A DNA stretch of 64,000 bases from Scatosoma sp045650185 (GTDB lineage Bacteria; Bacillota; Clostridia; Christensenellales; Borkfalkiaceae). The stretch lies in contig JAZRQY010000006.1 of assembly GCA_045650185.1 (NCBI GenBank), positions 1-64,000 of the forward strand. Reading direction: 5' to 3'. Position 1 is the stretch's first letter; the number at the start of each line of letters is the position of its first letter. A model generated the notes under the pieces. It was not told the DNA's origin, ran no database searches, and worked only from the letters and a program-made list of their open reading frames with translations. Positions 40,154 to 48,076 of the stretch are shown piece after piece. Both the position numbers and the translations under genes were made by a program.

Positions 40154-42594
40154 TAGCGCAATTCAATCCCCAGCTTGAATTTTAAATTACCCAAAATCTT
40201 CTTAACGAACCCGTCGATGGTTTCGGGCGTGAACGCCTTTTCCGCCTGCGCGTCAGGGGTAAAGGTGAGGCTGAATGCCATACTCTTCTTCCCTTCGGGA
40301 AGCTGTCCGCCACGATAGACGTCGAACAAGGTCGCCTTCGTCAAATACTTACACGAATGGAGCAATACCTCTTCAATCTCGCCACAGGTCAATTTCTCAT
40401 CGACAATCAACGCAAGGTCGCGTTGCATTGCAGGGAACTTAGGCAGGTTGGTATAGCGTACCGCATCGTCCATTTTTTCGGAGAGCGCAGAAAGATCCAG
40501 CTCACCAAGATATACCTTCTTGTTATCCAAACTGAGCGAAAGAGCGATAGCAGGGTCGAGTTCACCGATTTCACCCACCACCGTCTTGCCGAGCAATACA
40601 CTCGCGGAAACGCCGGGGTGCAGATAGGTTTTTTCCGCACGGACATAGGTCAAAGGCAAGTGGAATACTTCCGCCAGAGCCTCTACCGTACCCTTGATAT
40701 CGAAGAAATCACATTTCGTGCCCCAGATTGCAAAGGTCAAATGCTTGCGTTCCTCGGGCTGTTCGCTTGCCTCCGTGTTGCGAGGCAGGTAGACGTTGGC
40801 AATCTCGAATTCTCTGCCCTCGTCGTTGCCTCTACGGATATTGCGCACCGCGTTTCCAAGCATCGAAGGCGCAAGGAAGGTACGCATAATCGACAATTCC
40901 TCGCTGATGGGGTTGAGAATTTTGACAGCGTTTCTCTCCACGCCATCCGCAGGAATCCGCATTAAATCCAAATCCTTAGGGGAATAGAAGGAATAGTTAT
41001 ACGCTTCGTAATAGCCCTGCGTTTTCATCAGGGTTTTTACGTGCATTTCCTTCTTCTGTTCGTCCGTCAAGCCGCCGCCCGTCACGGACGCCTTTTCCAA
41101 GAAGGTGGGAACAAGGTGGTCATAACCGTACATACGGATAATCTCTTCCGCAAGGTCGGGATAGCCATCCACGTCGTCACGATAACCGGGAATCACCACC
41201 GTCAATTCGTCGCCGTTGATTGCAGGGCGGAATTGCAATCTCGTCAGGATTGCCAAAATCTCATCGTTCGGAACTTCGATACCCAGCAGAGCGTTGATTT
41301 TCGCTACGCTTGCCGTCATGGTACGTTCGGTCAAGTCTGCCGCGCAAACGTCCGCGCAGATGTCGGTAACGACACCACAGCCGAGCTCCTCAATGAGGTG
41401 CAACGCGCGCGCCATACCCAAGCCGTTAGTATACGCATCCACGCCCTTTTCAAAACGAGAGGAGGAATCGGAGGATTGCCCCAACGCCCTCGAAGTCTTT
41501 CTTACGCTGTCGCGCGCAAATTTTGCCGATTCGAAGTAGACGTTCTTCGTGCCGTCCTTAATCTCGCTGTTCAAGCCGCCCATAATCCCTGCCAATGCAA
41601 CCGGCTTATTGCCGTCGCAAATAACAAGGTTATCTGTATTCAAGGTAAACTCTTTTTCGTCCAGCGTGATAATCTTTTCGCCTTCGGTGGCGCGTCTTAC
41701 GACGATTTTTCTGCCGCCGATTTCGTCCGCATCAAACGCGTGCATCGGCTGACCGATTTCAAGGAGTACGAAATTCGTAATATCGACGATGGGAGAGATA
41801 GAACGAATCCCCGAAAGCGCCAAACGTTTCCGCATCCAAGCAGGGGTTTTACCGCCCTGCACGTTCTCTACGTAATGTCCTACGTAGCGAGGGCAAAGGT
41901 CGGGCGCAAGCACCTCTACCGTGATAGGCTGTGCGCTCGTCTGCTTTGCGGTAAAGGAAACGTCGGGGTTTTTCAAGGGCTTACAAAGCACCGCCGCAAC
42001 CTCGCGGGCGATACCTAAAACACTCTGACAATCGGGGCGGTTTGCGGTGATGGAAATATCAAAAATCCAGTCATCCAAGCCAACCACTTTTTTAATATCC
42101 TCGCCCACGGGTACGTCTTTTGCCAAATCCAGCAAGCCGTTTACCTCTGCGCCTTCATAATAATCGTCATTGATGCCAAGCTCTTCACCCGAACAGAGCA
42201 TACCAAACGATTCTACGCCACGGAGCTTACCTTTTTTAATCTTCTTCACAGCGTCAGGATTCTTTTCGAGCTGTCTAGGGTCGCTCTCTACCACGGTAGA
42301 GCCGTCCAACGCGCAGGGCGTTTTCATCCCCACGTACACGTTGGGCGCGCCCGTAACGATCTGCAATTCCCTGCCGTATTCCTCACCGCAGTCCACCACG
42401 CAAATTTGCATATGGTCGCTGTCGGGATGAGGGGTCAAAGCCTTTACTTCGCCCACCACGACACGATTAATTTTTTCACCGAGGTAGATAAGCTCCTCTA
42501 CCTCAAAACCGCAAGAGAACAACTTTTCCGCCAACTCCTGCGCGGAAACATCAATATCTACGTAATCTTTTAACCAACTGAAAGGTACTTTCAT
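40153..42594 (-). CDS. pheT: Phenylalanyl-tRNA synthetase beta subunit
   Basis: 813 residues, the full bacterial form: N-terminal tRNA-binding domain (about 40-150, VKALTPHPDSDHMQICVVDCG), B3/B4 editing domain, B5 domain and the C-terminal anticodon-binding domain ending GNLKFKLGIELR. Works with PheS as an alpha2beta2 enzyme. Starts 18 bp after pheS and overlaps truB by one base. Confidence 0.98.
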   Translation of the reverse strand: MKVPFSWLKDYVDIDVSAQELAEKLFSCGFEVEELIYLGEKINRVVVGEVKALTPHPDSDHMQICVVDCGEEYGRELQIVTGAPNVYVGMKTPCALDGSTVVESDPRQLEKNPDAVKKIKKGKLRGVESFGMLCSGEELGINDDYYEGAEVNGLLDLAKDVPVGEDIKKVVGLDDWIFDISITANRPDCQSVLGIAREVAAVLCKPLKNPDVSFTAKQTSAQPITVEVLAPDLCPRYVGHYVENVQGGKTPAWMRKRLALSGIRSISPIVDITNFVLLEIGQPMHAFDADEIGGRKIVVRRATEGEKIITLDEKEFTLNTDNLVICDGNKPVALAGIMGGLNSEIKDGTKNVYFESAKFARDSVRKTSRALGQSSDSSSRFEKGVDAYTNGLGMARALHLIEELGCGVVTDICADVCAADLTERTMTASVAKINALLGIEVPNDEILAILTRLQFRPAINGDELTVVIPGYRDDVDGYPDLAEEIIRMYGYDHLVPTFLEKASVTGGGLTDEQKKEMHVKTLMKTQGYYEAYNYSFYSPKDLDLMRIPADGVERNAVKILNPISEELSIMRTFLAPSMLGNAVRNIRRGNDEGREFEIANVYLPRNTEASEQPEERKHLTFAIWGTKCDFFDIKGTVEALAEVFHLPLTYVRAEKTYLHPGVSASVLLGKTVVGEIGELDPAIALSLSLDNKKVYLGELDLSALSEKMDDAVRYTNLPKFPAMQRDLALIVDEKLTCGEIEEVLLHSCKYLTKATLFDVYRGGQLPEGKKSMAFSLTFTPDAQAEKAFTPETIDGFVKKILGNLKFKLGIELR

Positions 42595-42612
42595 TTTTCT
42601 TCACCTATACCC

Positions 42613-43626
42613 TTAATCTTCGAACTGCGAAATAAAACGCAAATCATTTTCAAAGAGCGTTTTAATATTGTTAATGCCGTATTTCAGCATAGCGATACGC
42701 TCTACGCCCATACCGAACGCAAAGCCGGTATAGACGTCGGGGTCTACACCGCAGTTTTCGAGAACGTGGCGGTTGACCATACCTGCGCCAAGAACTTCAA
42801 TCCAGCCCGTGCCTTTGCAAAGACGACAGCCCTTGCCGCCACACTCTGAACAAGAAAGGTCTACCTCTACGCTCGGTTCGGTGAAGGGGAAGTAAGAGGG
42901 GCGCAAGCGTACCCTCGTGGACGAAGTGAACATCTTTCTTGCGAACTCGCCGAGCATACCCTGCAGGTCGCAAAGCGTAATCCCCTTATCCACCACCAAG
43001 CCTTCCATTTGGTGGAACATAGGCGAATGGGTAGCGTCGTCGTCCGAACGGAATACCCTACCGGGAGAAAGGATTTTAATGGGGGGCTGCCCCTTTTCCA
43101 TTACGCGGATTTGCCCCGCCGAGGTCTGCGTTCTTAAGAGCAGGTTTTCCGCCAAATAGAAGGTATCCTGCATATCTCTTGCAGGGTGATCCTTGGGGGT
43201 ATTGAGGGCGGTAAAGTTGTAGTAGTCCGTTTCAATTTCAGGCCCTTCAAATACCTTAAAGCCCATACCCGCAAAGATATCAATCAGCTCGTTTTTAACA
43301 AGCGTAATCGGGTGCAAAGCACCTGCGGTGTACTTTTTGCCGGGCATAGAAATGTCGATACGCTCTGCGGCGTACTTTTGCTGCATTTCCTTTTCCTTTA
43401 CGACTACGGAGCGAGCCTCGAACGCCGCCTCCATACTCTGTTTAAACTCATTGACAATTTTACCAAAGACGGGTTTTTCTTCTTTGGGCAAGTCCTTCAT
43501 ACCTGCCATTACCGTCTTCAATTCCTGTTGGAACTTCACCTTCAGTTCGTAGAGCGCCCTACCACTCTCGGTGCATTCCATTGCCGCCAAAATTTCGGCG
43601 CGCAACGCATTGATTTTTTCCTGCAT
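42613..43626 (-). CDS. pheS: Phenylalanyl-tRNA synthetase alpha subunit
   Basis: 337 residues from the ATG at 43626. Longer upstream readings run into the T-box and are rejected. N-terminal coiled coil (MQEKINALRAEILAAM), class II motif 2 around LRTQTSAGQIR (about 132-142) and VFRSDDDATHSPMFHQMEG (about 155-173), and motif 3 GFAFGMGVERIAMLKYG near 315. A CxxC-like zinc patch CSECGGKGCRLC (about 278-289), seen in some clostridial PheS, is present. First gene of pheST-truB-ribF. Confidence 0.97.
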   Translation of the reverse strand: MQEKINALRAEILAAMECTESGRALYELKVKFQQELKTVMAGMKDLPKEEKPVFGKIVNEFKQSMEAAFEARSVVVKEKEMQQKYAAERIDISMPGKKYTAGALHPITLVKNELIDIFAGMGFKVFEGPEIETDYYNFTALNTPKDHPARDMQDTFYLAENLLLRTQTSAGQIRVMEKGQPPIKILSPGRVFRSDDDATHSPMFHQMEGLVVDKGITLCDLQGMLGEFARKMFTSSTRVRLRPSYFPFTEPSVEVDLSCSECGGKGCRLCKGTGWIEVLGAGMVNRHVLENCGVDPDVYTGFAFGMGVERIAMLKYGINNIKTLFENDLRFISQFED

Positions 43627-43677
43627 ATGTTTTCTTCCTCCGAAGTTTTTTCTTTGTTTATGTCCACCTAAGCAACA

Positions 43678-43710
43678 AAAAAAGTCGTCCCTAAAACAGG
43701 GCGACTTTTT
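43678..43710 (-). terminator. T-box-controlled terminator before pheS
   Basis: Minus strand: AAAAAGTCGCCCT, short loop, AGGGACGACTTTTTTT. It overlaps the antiterminator partner of the T-box sequence and lies about 50 bases before the pheS start. The stem has one mismatch or bulge (GTCG-C-CCT against AGGG-A-CGAC). Confidence 0.88.
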
Positions 43711-43925
43711 ATCGCGGTACCACCTGTATTTACAGAGCAACAGCCCTGCCTCATTATTCGCTTTCACGCGCGAACCGCGGCGACAACTACTACTATTTCC
43801 CTGTCGCGGCTCCCAAGCGAAACGGCAATTTTTCTTCGCTTTGCGCCTTTCAGCCCACGGACGCAATCTCTGGAAAACGAATACACGAAAAACGCCAACT
43901 TGTTCTCAGCCTTTATCTATTGATA
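43678..43925 (-). promoter_or_regulatory. T-box riboswitch (Phe) of pheST-truB-ribF
   Basis: The minus-strand leader contains the T-box core GGTGGTACCGCG (43713-43724), directly followed by a terminator stem. Upstream lie the AGAGA bulge region (CCAGAGATTGCG, near 43867-43878), an AAGCGAA/TTCGCTT stem (about 43813-43842) and a GCCGCGACA/TGTCGCCGCGG stem (about 43776-43813). Uncharged tRNA-Phe is expected to stabilise the antiterminator and turn on expression. The specifier codon could not be fixed by eye. Confidence 0.92.
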
Positions 43926-43927
43926 AA

Positions 43928-43956
43928 ATTATAGCGTTTTTCTTTCCGTTTGTCAA
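43928..43956 (-). promoter_or_regulatory. Consensus promoter of the pheST operon
   Basis: Minus strand: TTGACA (43951-43956), 17 bp, TATAAT (43928-43933). Both hexamers are perfect consensus, fitting a strong promoter whose output is set by the T-box. It lies 25 bases past the mscL stop. Confidence 0.95.
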
Positions 43957-43980
43957 ACGTTTTAAAGCCTTTTATACGAT

Positions 43981-44628
43981 TTATTTCGACTTCAGCTCAT
44001 CCAAAATCGCCTGCAACAGCACGGTGTTCGCCATCTCTTTTTCTTTGGCAATCCGCTCTGCTTCTGCCGCCGCCTTCGCCTCAGCCTCCGCTTTCGCCGC
44101 CTCAGCCTCTGCCTTCGCTTTCGCCGCCGCCGCTACTCTCGCTTCGTAAATTTCCATCGCCTGTTGTTTACCAACCTTCTCTTCCTTGCGGATAGCGCGC
44201 ACTGCCTTTCTCAGCTGACGCTTGTTCGCCGCTTCGCCTTCCACCAGTTCCTTTGCCTCGTTCAAGCCGTTCATGATTTTGACAATCGTAAACAGCACGA
44301 AGGCAATCAACAGGAAGTTGATGATAGCGCTGATGAACGCGCCCCAGTCAATATAGATCGAGTTTGCAAGATCGATGGTAATACCGTCTTCCAAATACGC
44401 CGGTTTACCCAAAATCGTCACAGCTCCTTCCAACGCGTCCCCGCCCAAAACCATCGCAATCAGCCAGTTGATCAAGGGTTTCAAAATAAAGTTTGAAAGT
44501 CCGTTGACAATCCCCGTAAACGCGCCACCGACGATAACACCGACGGACATATCGAGGACGTTGCCACGGGTGATAAACTTCTTAAATTCTTCAAAAAAAC
44601 CAGTAATTGCCTTCATTCCCTTCTTCAT
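43981..44628 (-). CDS. mscL: Large-conductance mechanosensitive channel MscL with long coiled tail
   Basis: Pressure-release channel of the inner membrane. TM1 with DMSVGVIVGGAFTGIVNGL (26-44) and TM2 around GAFISAIINFLLIAFVLF (about 96-113) are typical. At 215 residues it is much longer than the usual 120-150: after TM2 there is a charged stretch, then an Ala/Glu/Lys heptad-like coiled coil (about 160-215, KAKAEAEAAKAEAEAKAAAE) ending in VLLQAILDEL, which resembles the normal C-terminal bundle helix. The tail is presumably a longer cytoplasmic bundle. Own promoter at 44670-44698. Confidence 0.92.
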   Translation of the reverse strand: MKKGMKAITGFFEEFKKFITRGNVLDMSVGVIVGGAFTGIVNGLSNFILKPLINWLIAMVLGGDALEGAVTILGKPAYLEDGITIDLANSIYIDWGAFISAIINFLLIAFVLFTIVKIMNGLNEAKELVEGEAANKRQLRKAVRAIRKEEKVGKQQAMEIYEARVAAAAKAKAEAEAAKAEAEAKAAAEAERIAKEKEMANTVLLQAILDELKSK

Positions 44629-44669
44629 TTTTTTATTCCTTCCTTTGTTTGGCTTTTCGCCTTTTTCTT

Positions 44670-44698
44670 ATTGTACTACATAAAATCCCGTTCGTCAA
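44670..44698 (-). promoter_or_regulatory. Promoter of mscL
   Basis: Minus strand: TTGACG (44693-44698), 17 bp, TACAAT (44670-44675). A run of A and an imperfect GGGAAAA/GTTTTCC stem (about 44705-44750), which may end the upstream gene, lie just before it. Confidence 0.72.
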
Positions 44699-44758
44699 TG
44701 CCTAAACGCAAAAAAAAGAAGGAAAACTTTTCCCGTTTCCCCTCCTCTTTTTATTGAT

Positions 44759-44971
44759 TTACATTTTCGGCGTTTTTTTCAGCATTTCTTCTAAGCGCCC
44801 CATAACTTCCTTCAACCCCTCCTCGCTCTCGGACAACAAAGCCCTTGCCTCTTTCGTTTCCACGACGTCTGCCGCCTCACGATAGGCAATCGCTAAGCCC
44901 CTTTCAAAAAACAGCATATCGGATAGGGTATCCTTCTCATTCAGGGTCACTTCCCGTTTTTCCAGTTTCAT
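44759..44971 (-). CDS. Small helical protein, possibly spore-coat (CotF-like) related
   Basis: 70 residues from the second ATG (44971), which has GGAGG at a proper distance; the first ATG (44977) is too close to it. The sequence is nearly all helix: TLNEKDTLSDMLFFERGLAIAYREAADVV then LLSESEEGLKEVMGRLEEML. The spacing of acidic and Tyr/Glu residues recalls one half of ferritin-like CotF coat proteins. The reading frame overlaps the preceding small gene by 35 bases. Function is unproven. Confidence 0.6.
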   Translation of the reverse strand: MKLEKREVTLNEKDTLSDMLFFERGLAIAYREAADVVETKEARALLSESEEGLKEVMGRLEEMLKKTPKM

Positions 44972-45164
44972 CCTCATCCACCTCCACTTTTGCTTTGCAA
45001 TCCTCTCCTAAAAGCTGGGATAGCTTTTCTGCCCGTTCCCCGTGCAAGGACACGAGCTGCTGCATCAACTTTGCAAGTTGCACGTCCGTCAAAGTCCTAC
45101 TGTATACGCAGGCTTTGCGTTGCGCTAAGATTTCCAGCTTTTTTAATTCCTTCAAGCTCTGCAT
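44937..45164 (-). CDS. Small helical protein partner
   Basis: 75 residues from the ATG at 45164 (GGGAGGGGGG upstream). Helical: LKELKKLEILAQRKACVYSRTL, then DVQLAKLMQQLVSLHGERAEKLSQLLG, and an acidic tail (VEVDEDETGKTGSDPE). It is translated into the next small gene, and together the two would make a two-component helical bundle. No family recognised with confidence. The position next to nth may be chance. Confidence 0.6.
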   Translation of the reverse strand: MQSLKELKKLEILAQRKACVYSRTLTDVQLAKLMQQLVSLHGERAEKLSQLLGEDCKAKVEVDEDETGKTGSDPE

Positions 45165-45217
45165 ACAAAACCCCCCTCCCTTGCAACGTGTGCAAAAGAG
45201 GGGGAATTTATACCGTA

Positions 45218-45850
45218 TTATCGTTTTTTCTTCGCGTAGTCGCAAAGCCCCGAAAGTGGACAGACCTCACAGCTCGGTTTTTGGGAATGGCAAATCTGCC
45301 GCCCGTGATAAATCAGCTGATGATGCGCCTTCGACCAATCGGATTTAGGAACGACCTTCATCAGCCCTGCCTCAACCTGCTCAGGCGTTTTGCCTTTCGC
45401 AAGCCCTAAACGGTTGCTGACACGAAAGACGTGCGTGTCCACCGCAATCGCATCGCCGCCAAACCAGACGGAATACACGACGTTCGCCGTCTTTTTACCA
45501 ACGCCGGCAAGGCTCATCAGTTGCTCTATCGTCGAGGGGACTTCCCCACCAAACCTTTCCACAATATCCTGTGAGGCGGATAAAATATGCGCCGCCTTGT
45601 TGCGATAAAAGCCGCAGGAAAAGATATATCCTTCCAACTGCTCCTGCGAAAGGGTCAGCATCTTTTCGGGGGTATTGTAGCCTTTGAAAAGCTCCCTTGT
45701 CACAATATTGACGCGCGCGTCCGTGCATTGTGCGGAAAGCACCACCGCCACCAATAATTCGTACGCCGTAGTGTATTCCAGCGCCGGCTTTGCATCGTAA
45801 TACAATTGTCCTAAGAGGGCAAGCGCCTCTTTTTTCTCTTGCTTGTTCAT
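45218..45850 (-). CDS. nth: Endonuclease III
   Basis: DNA glycosylase/AP lyase for oxidised pyrimidines. 210 residues from the ATG at 45850. Helix-hairpin-helix LAGVGKKTANVV (about 115-126) with the catalytic Lys, VDTHVFRV (about 138-145) with the catalytic Asp, and the 4Fe-4S motif C-x6-C-x2-C-x5-C (CHSQKPSCEVCPLSGLC, about 188-204). No ribosome binding site: the promoter's -10 ends six bases before the ATG, so the mRNA is probably leaderless. Confidence 0.95.
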   Translation of the reverse strand: MNKQEKKEALALLGQLYYDAKPALEYTTAYELLVAVVLSAQCTDARVNIVTRELFKGYNTPEKMLTLSQEQLEGYIFSCGFYRNKAAHILSASQDIVERFGGEVPSTIEQLMSLAGVGKKTANVVYSVWFGGDAIAVDTHVFRVSNRLGLAKGKTPEQVEAGLMKVVPKSDWSKAHHQLIYHGRQICHSQKPSCEVCPLSGLCDYAKKKR

Positions 45851-45856
45851 AGTCGC

Positions 45857-45885
45857 ATTATACCACGCCGTCAAAAAAAACGCAA
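45857..45885 (-). promoter_or_regulatory. nth promoter, placed for a leaderless transcript
   Basis: Minus strand: TTGCGT (45880-45885), 17 bp, TATAAT (45857-45862). GCGACT then the ATG follow, so a start site six or seven bases past the -10 falls on the initiation codon. Same hexamers as the rimP promoter. Confidence 0.7.
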
Positions 45886-45893
45886 GCGTTTTA

Positions 45894-46151
45894 TCAAGGC
45901 AACGGATACAGCACCAACCTACCAGCCTGAAAATCCATTTTATAAAAACCCTTAAAGGTAGAATATCTACCGATACGGAGCACCGCTTTTGCCCGCGTGA
46001 GCACTCTGCCGTCGAAGCGCACGCAAAGCCCACATCCAATCCTTGCCTCCTTCGGGGCAGGGACCGTTTCGCAAGATACGCCGTATTCTATCAATTTTTG
46101 AGCAAAGTCCACGCTCTGCGAGCGTGAACGAAACACAGCAAGTACCGTCAT
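45894..46151 (-). CDS. DUF3343-type putative Se/S carrier protein
   Basis: 85 residues with the pattern of DUF3343: start MTVLAVFRSRSQSVDFAQ (a strand and helix), a middle PAPKEARIGCGLCVRF (about 32-47) with two cysteines in CGLC. The family is linked to selenium or sulfur handling and often sits by cysteine-desulfurase-like genes, as here: the divergent gene at 46248 is one. AGGATGG precedes the ATG. Substrate is unproven. Confidence 0.78.
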   Translation of the reverse strand: MTVLAVFRSRSQSVDFAQKLIEYGVSCETVPAPKEARIGCGLCVRFDGRVLTRAKAVLRIGRYSTFKGFYKMDFQAGRLVLYPLP

Positions 46152-46247
46152 TTTTTATATACCATCCTAAAATCTTCCTTCGGATTATAATTCGGTCATC
46201 CTTAGAATAGTATATCATATGCCAAATTCACAAAGCGAGGTGCTTAT

Positions 46248-47369
46248 ATGATTTATCTTGACAATGCCGCCACCGGCGGCGCAAAACCGCAAAACGTCCT
46301 CACCGCCGTACAATCGGCGTTGCAATTGTGCGCCAACCCGGGAAGGGGCGCGCATCGGCTTGCCGTCACCTGCCTTAGCGGCGTACAAGCCTGCCGTAAA
46401 GCCCTCGCCCAGCATTTCGATTGCCCTGAACACGACCGAGTGATTTTTACCAAAAATTGCACCGAGGCGTTGAATATCGCCCTGCAGGGCTTACTGAAAA
46501 AGGGCGACCACGTTATCACCACTTGTTTGGAGCATAATTCCGTCCTGCGCCCCTTGTATTACTTAAAAAATCATCGGGGGATTGAATACGATATTTGCCC
46601 GTTAGACGGAGGCGAACTTTCGCCACAGCGCATCGCCTCTCTTCTGCGCCCAAACACCAAAACCGTCGTCGTCACCGCCGCATCCAACGTGTCGGGATAC
46701 TGTCCCGACCTTGTCGCCATACGAAAGGTTTTACCTGAAAGTGTCCTGCTCATCTGCGACGGAGCGCAGGGTGGCGGACACCTGCCTTTGAAGATGTCCT
46801 CTATGGGCATCGACGCCCTCTGCCTTGCAGGACACAAGGGGTTATACGGCATACAGGGTAGCGGCGTTTTGTTGCTGTCCTCGCGCGCCAACCCCGACCC
46901 GCTTTTGTTTGGCGGCACGGGATCGCTGAGCTACGCTCAGGAGATGCCTGATTTTTTGCCTGATGGCTTGGAGGCAGGCACGCTTAATTTCCCCGCCATC
47001 CTCTCCCTTCTCGAGGGCGTAAACTATCTGACCGTGCACGAGCAAGAGATTGCCGAACGGCTAAAACGGTTGACCGCCGTTTTGATACGGGGATTAAAAA
47101 AACTGCCCGAAGTTCGTGTCTATTCTCAGCCAAACTCCTGCGGTATCGTCGCCTTTGCGCACCGTAAACACCCCTCGGAATATCTGTCTATGCTCCTTTC
47201 CCAAAAGTACGATATCGCCACCCGTGGGGGCTTGCATTGCGCGCCGCTGGCGCACGAAGCCTATGGCACAAGCGGCGACGGGCTGTTGCGTGTTTCCTTT
47301 GGCCACCAAAACACCGAAAAGGACGTGGAAACCCTGCTATCCGCCCTGCAAGCCGTCTGCGAAGGTTAA
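46248..47369 (+). CDS. Class V aminotransferase, cysteine-desulfurase family
   Basis: PLP enzyme of 373 residues: YLDNAATGGAKP (3-14), the PLP Lys in AGHKGLYG (about 194-201), and the catalytic Cys in GGLHCAPLAHE (about 328-338). It resembles the CsdB/selenocysteine-lyase branch rather than housekeeping NifS/IscS, given the short active-site loop. GAGGT lies eight bases before the ATG. The divergent DUF3343 neighbour suggests sulfur or selenium mobilisation. Its stop overlaps the stop of the converging 47366-47635 gene by three bases. One of only three plus-strand genes here. Confidence 0.87.
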   Translation: MIYLDNAATGGAKPQNVLTAVQSALQLCANPGRGAHRLAVTCLSGVQACRKALAQHFDCPEHDRVIFTKNCTEALNIALQGLLKKGDHVITTCLEHNSVLRPLYYLKNHRGIEYDICPLDGGELSPQRIASLLRPNTKTVVVTAASNVSGYCPDLVAIRKVLPESVLLICDGAQGGGHLPLKMSSMGIDALCLAGHKGLYGIQGSGVLLLSSRANPDPLLFGGTGSLSYAQEMPDFLPDGLEAGTLNFPAILSLLEGVNYLTVHEQEIAERLKRLTAVLIRGLKKLPEVRVYSQPNSCGIVAFAHRKHPSEYLSMLLSQKYDIATRGGLHCAPLAHEAYGTSGDGLLRVSFGHQNTEKDVETLLSALQAVCEG

Positions 47370-47635
47370 ATATCCTTTAAGCGTTTTATCACCCCTTCCA
47401 GTTGCTTTCTTTGCCCTTCGTCAAGCATGGGAGAAAACTGCGTATAAAACTCGTCGATTTCTTCGTTGGTCAGCGTGCCTGCGCGCTTGGCTTTCTCCGC
47501 CTCGGACAAAATTTGCATCCAAATCCCTGCGCCACTCTTACCATCGTACGTCGCCGCAATCTTTTTCGTCAACTCGGTTGCCGACTGCTCCGTTTCCTCT
47601 TTTCTTCCCTGAGTATACGAGCGTAAATTTTTCAT
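47366..47635 (-). CDS. Uncharacterised 89-residue protein
   Basis: Soluble, helical and charged: MKNLRSYTQGRKEETEQSATELTKKIAATY, then GAGIWMQILSEAEKAKRAG and FSPMLDEGQRKQLEGVIKRLKDI. No family recognised. A GGAGGGGAG ribosome binding site precedes it. It ends inside the stop of the convergent cysteine-desulfurase-family gene, and faces the divergent gene at 47711. Coding is supported by the start signal and composition. Confidence 0.7.
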   Translation of the reverse strand: MKNLRSYTQGRKEETEQSATELTKKIAATYDGKSGAGIWMQILSEAEKAKRAGTLTNEEIDEFYTQFSPMLDEGQRKQLEGVIKRLKDI

Positions 47636-47710
47636 ACTCTCCCCTCCTTAAAGCTTTTGTATATCCTATTCGCTATCACGAAAAAAAGTGCCTCTGCATA
47701 CAATAGCAGT

Positions 47711-48052
47711 ATGGAATTGCTGATTTTGATTATCTTGTATTACCTCTCGCAAAACCCCGACTTTGAACGGTCGGTAAAGCCCCTGCTTGGGGAGCTGAAA
47801 AATTCCGAGCAAGCCTTGAAATTTTTAGAGGAGCTGTCGCAATTTTCAAAGCTGTTCTCCTCTATGCAAGGCAAACCAAACGAGGAAAAACCGCCACAAC
47901 CGCCATTCGACGAGGGAAAAAAGCAAGACCCGCCACGCGCAGACGCACCCCCTCGCCAAACGGAAAACAAGCCGTCCGATTCCCCCACCGCAGGGATTGC
48001 CGACGGATTCATCGAAGAATTGTTATCCAAATACTTCCAAAGCGGAAAATAA
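47711..48052 (+). CDS. Small membrane-anchored proline-rich protein, unknown
   Basis: 113 residues from the ATG at 47711. An N-terminal hydrophobic segment (MELLILIILYYLSQ), a helix (FERSVKPLLGELKNSEQALKF), then a Pro/Gln/Asp-rich linker (about 55-90, KPPQPPFDEGKK) and a C-terminal helix (GFIEELLSKYFQ). It looks like a tethered protein with a flexible spacer. No ribosome binding site; TACAAT ends six bases before the ATG (TACAAT-AGCAGT-ATG), though no good -35 is seen. Function is unknown. Confidence 0.65.
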   Translation: MELLILIILYYLSQNPDFERSVKPLLGELKNSEQALKFLEELSQFSKLFSSMQGKPNEEKPPQPPFDEGKKQDPPRADAPPRQTENKPSDSPTAGIADGFIEELLSKYFQSGK

Positions 48053-48076
48053 AAAAGAGCCATTCGGCTCTTTTTT
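48051..48076. terminator. Bidirectional terminator between convergent genes
   Basis: AAAAAAGAGCC, loop ATTC, GGCTCTTTTTT: a perfect stem with A and T runs on both sides. It serves the plus-strand gene ending at 48052 and the minus-strand gene ending at 48075. Confidence 0.88.

Noticed and set aside
43627..43866. N-terminal extension of PheS
   Set aside because: It translates the T-box leader; the family start and the ATG at 43626 fit better.
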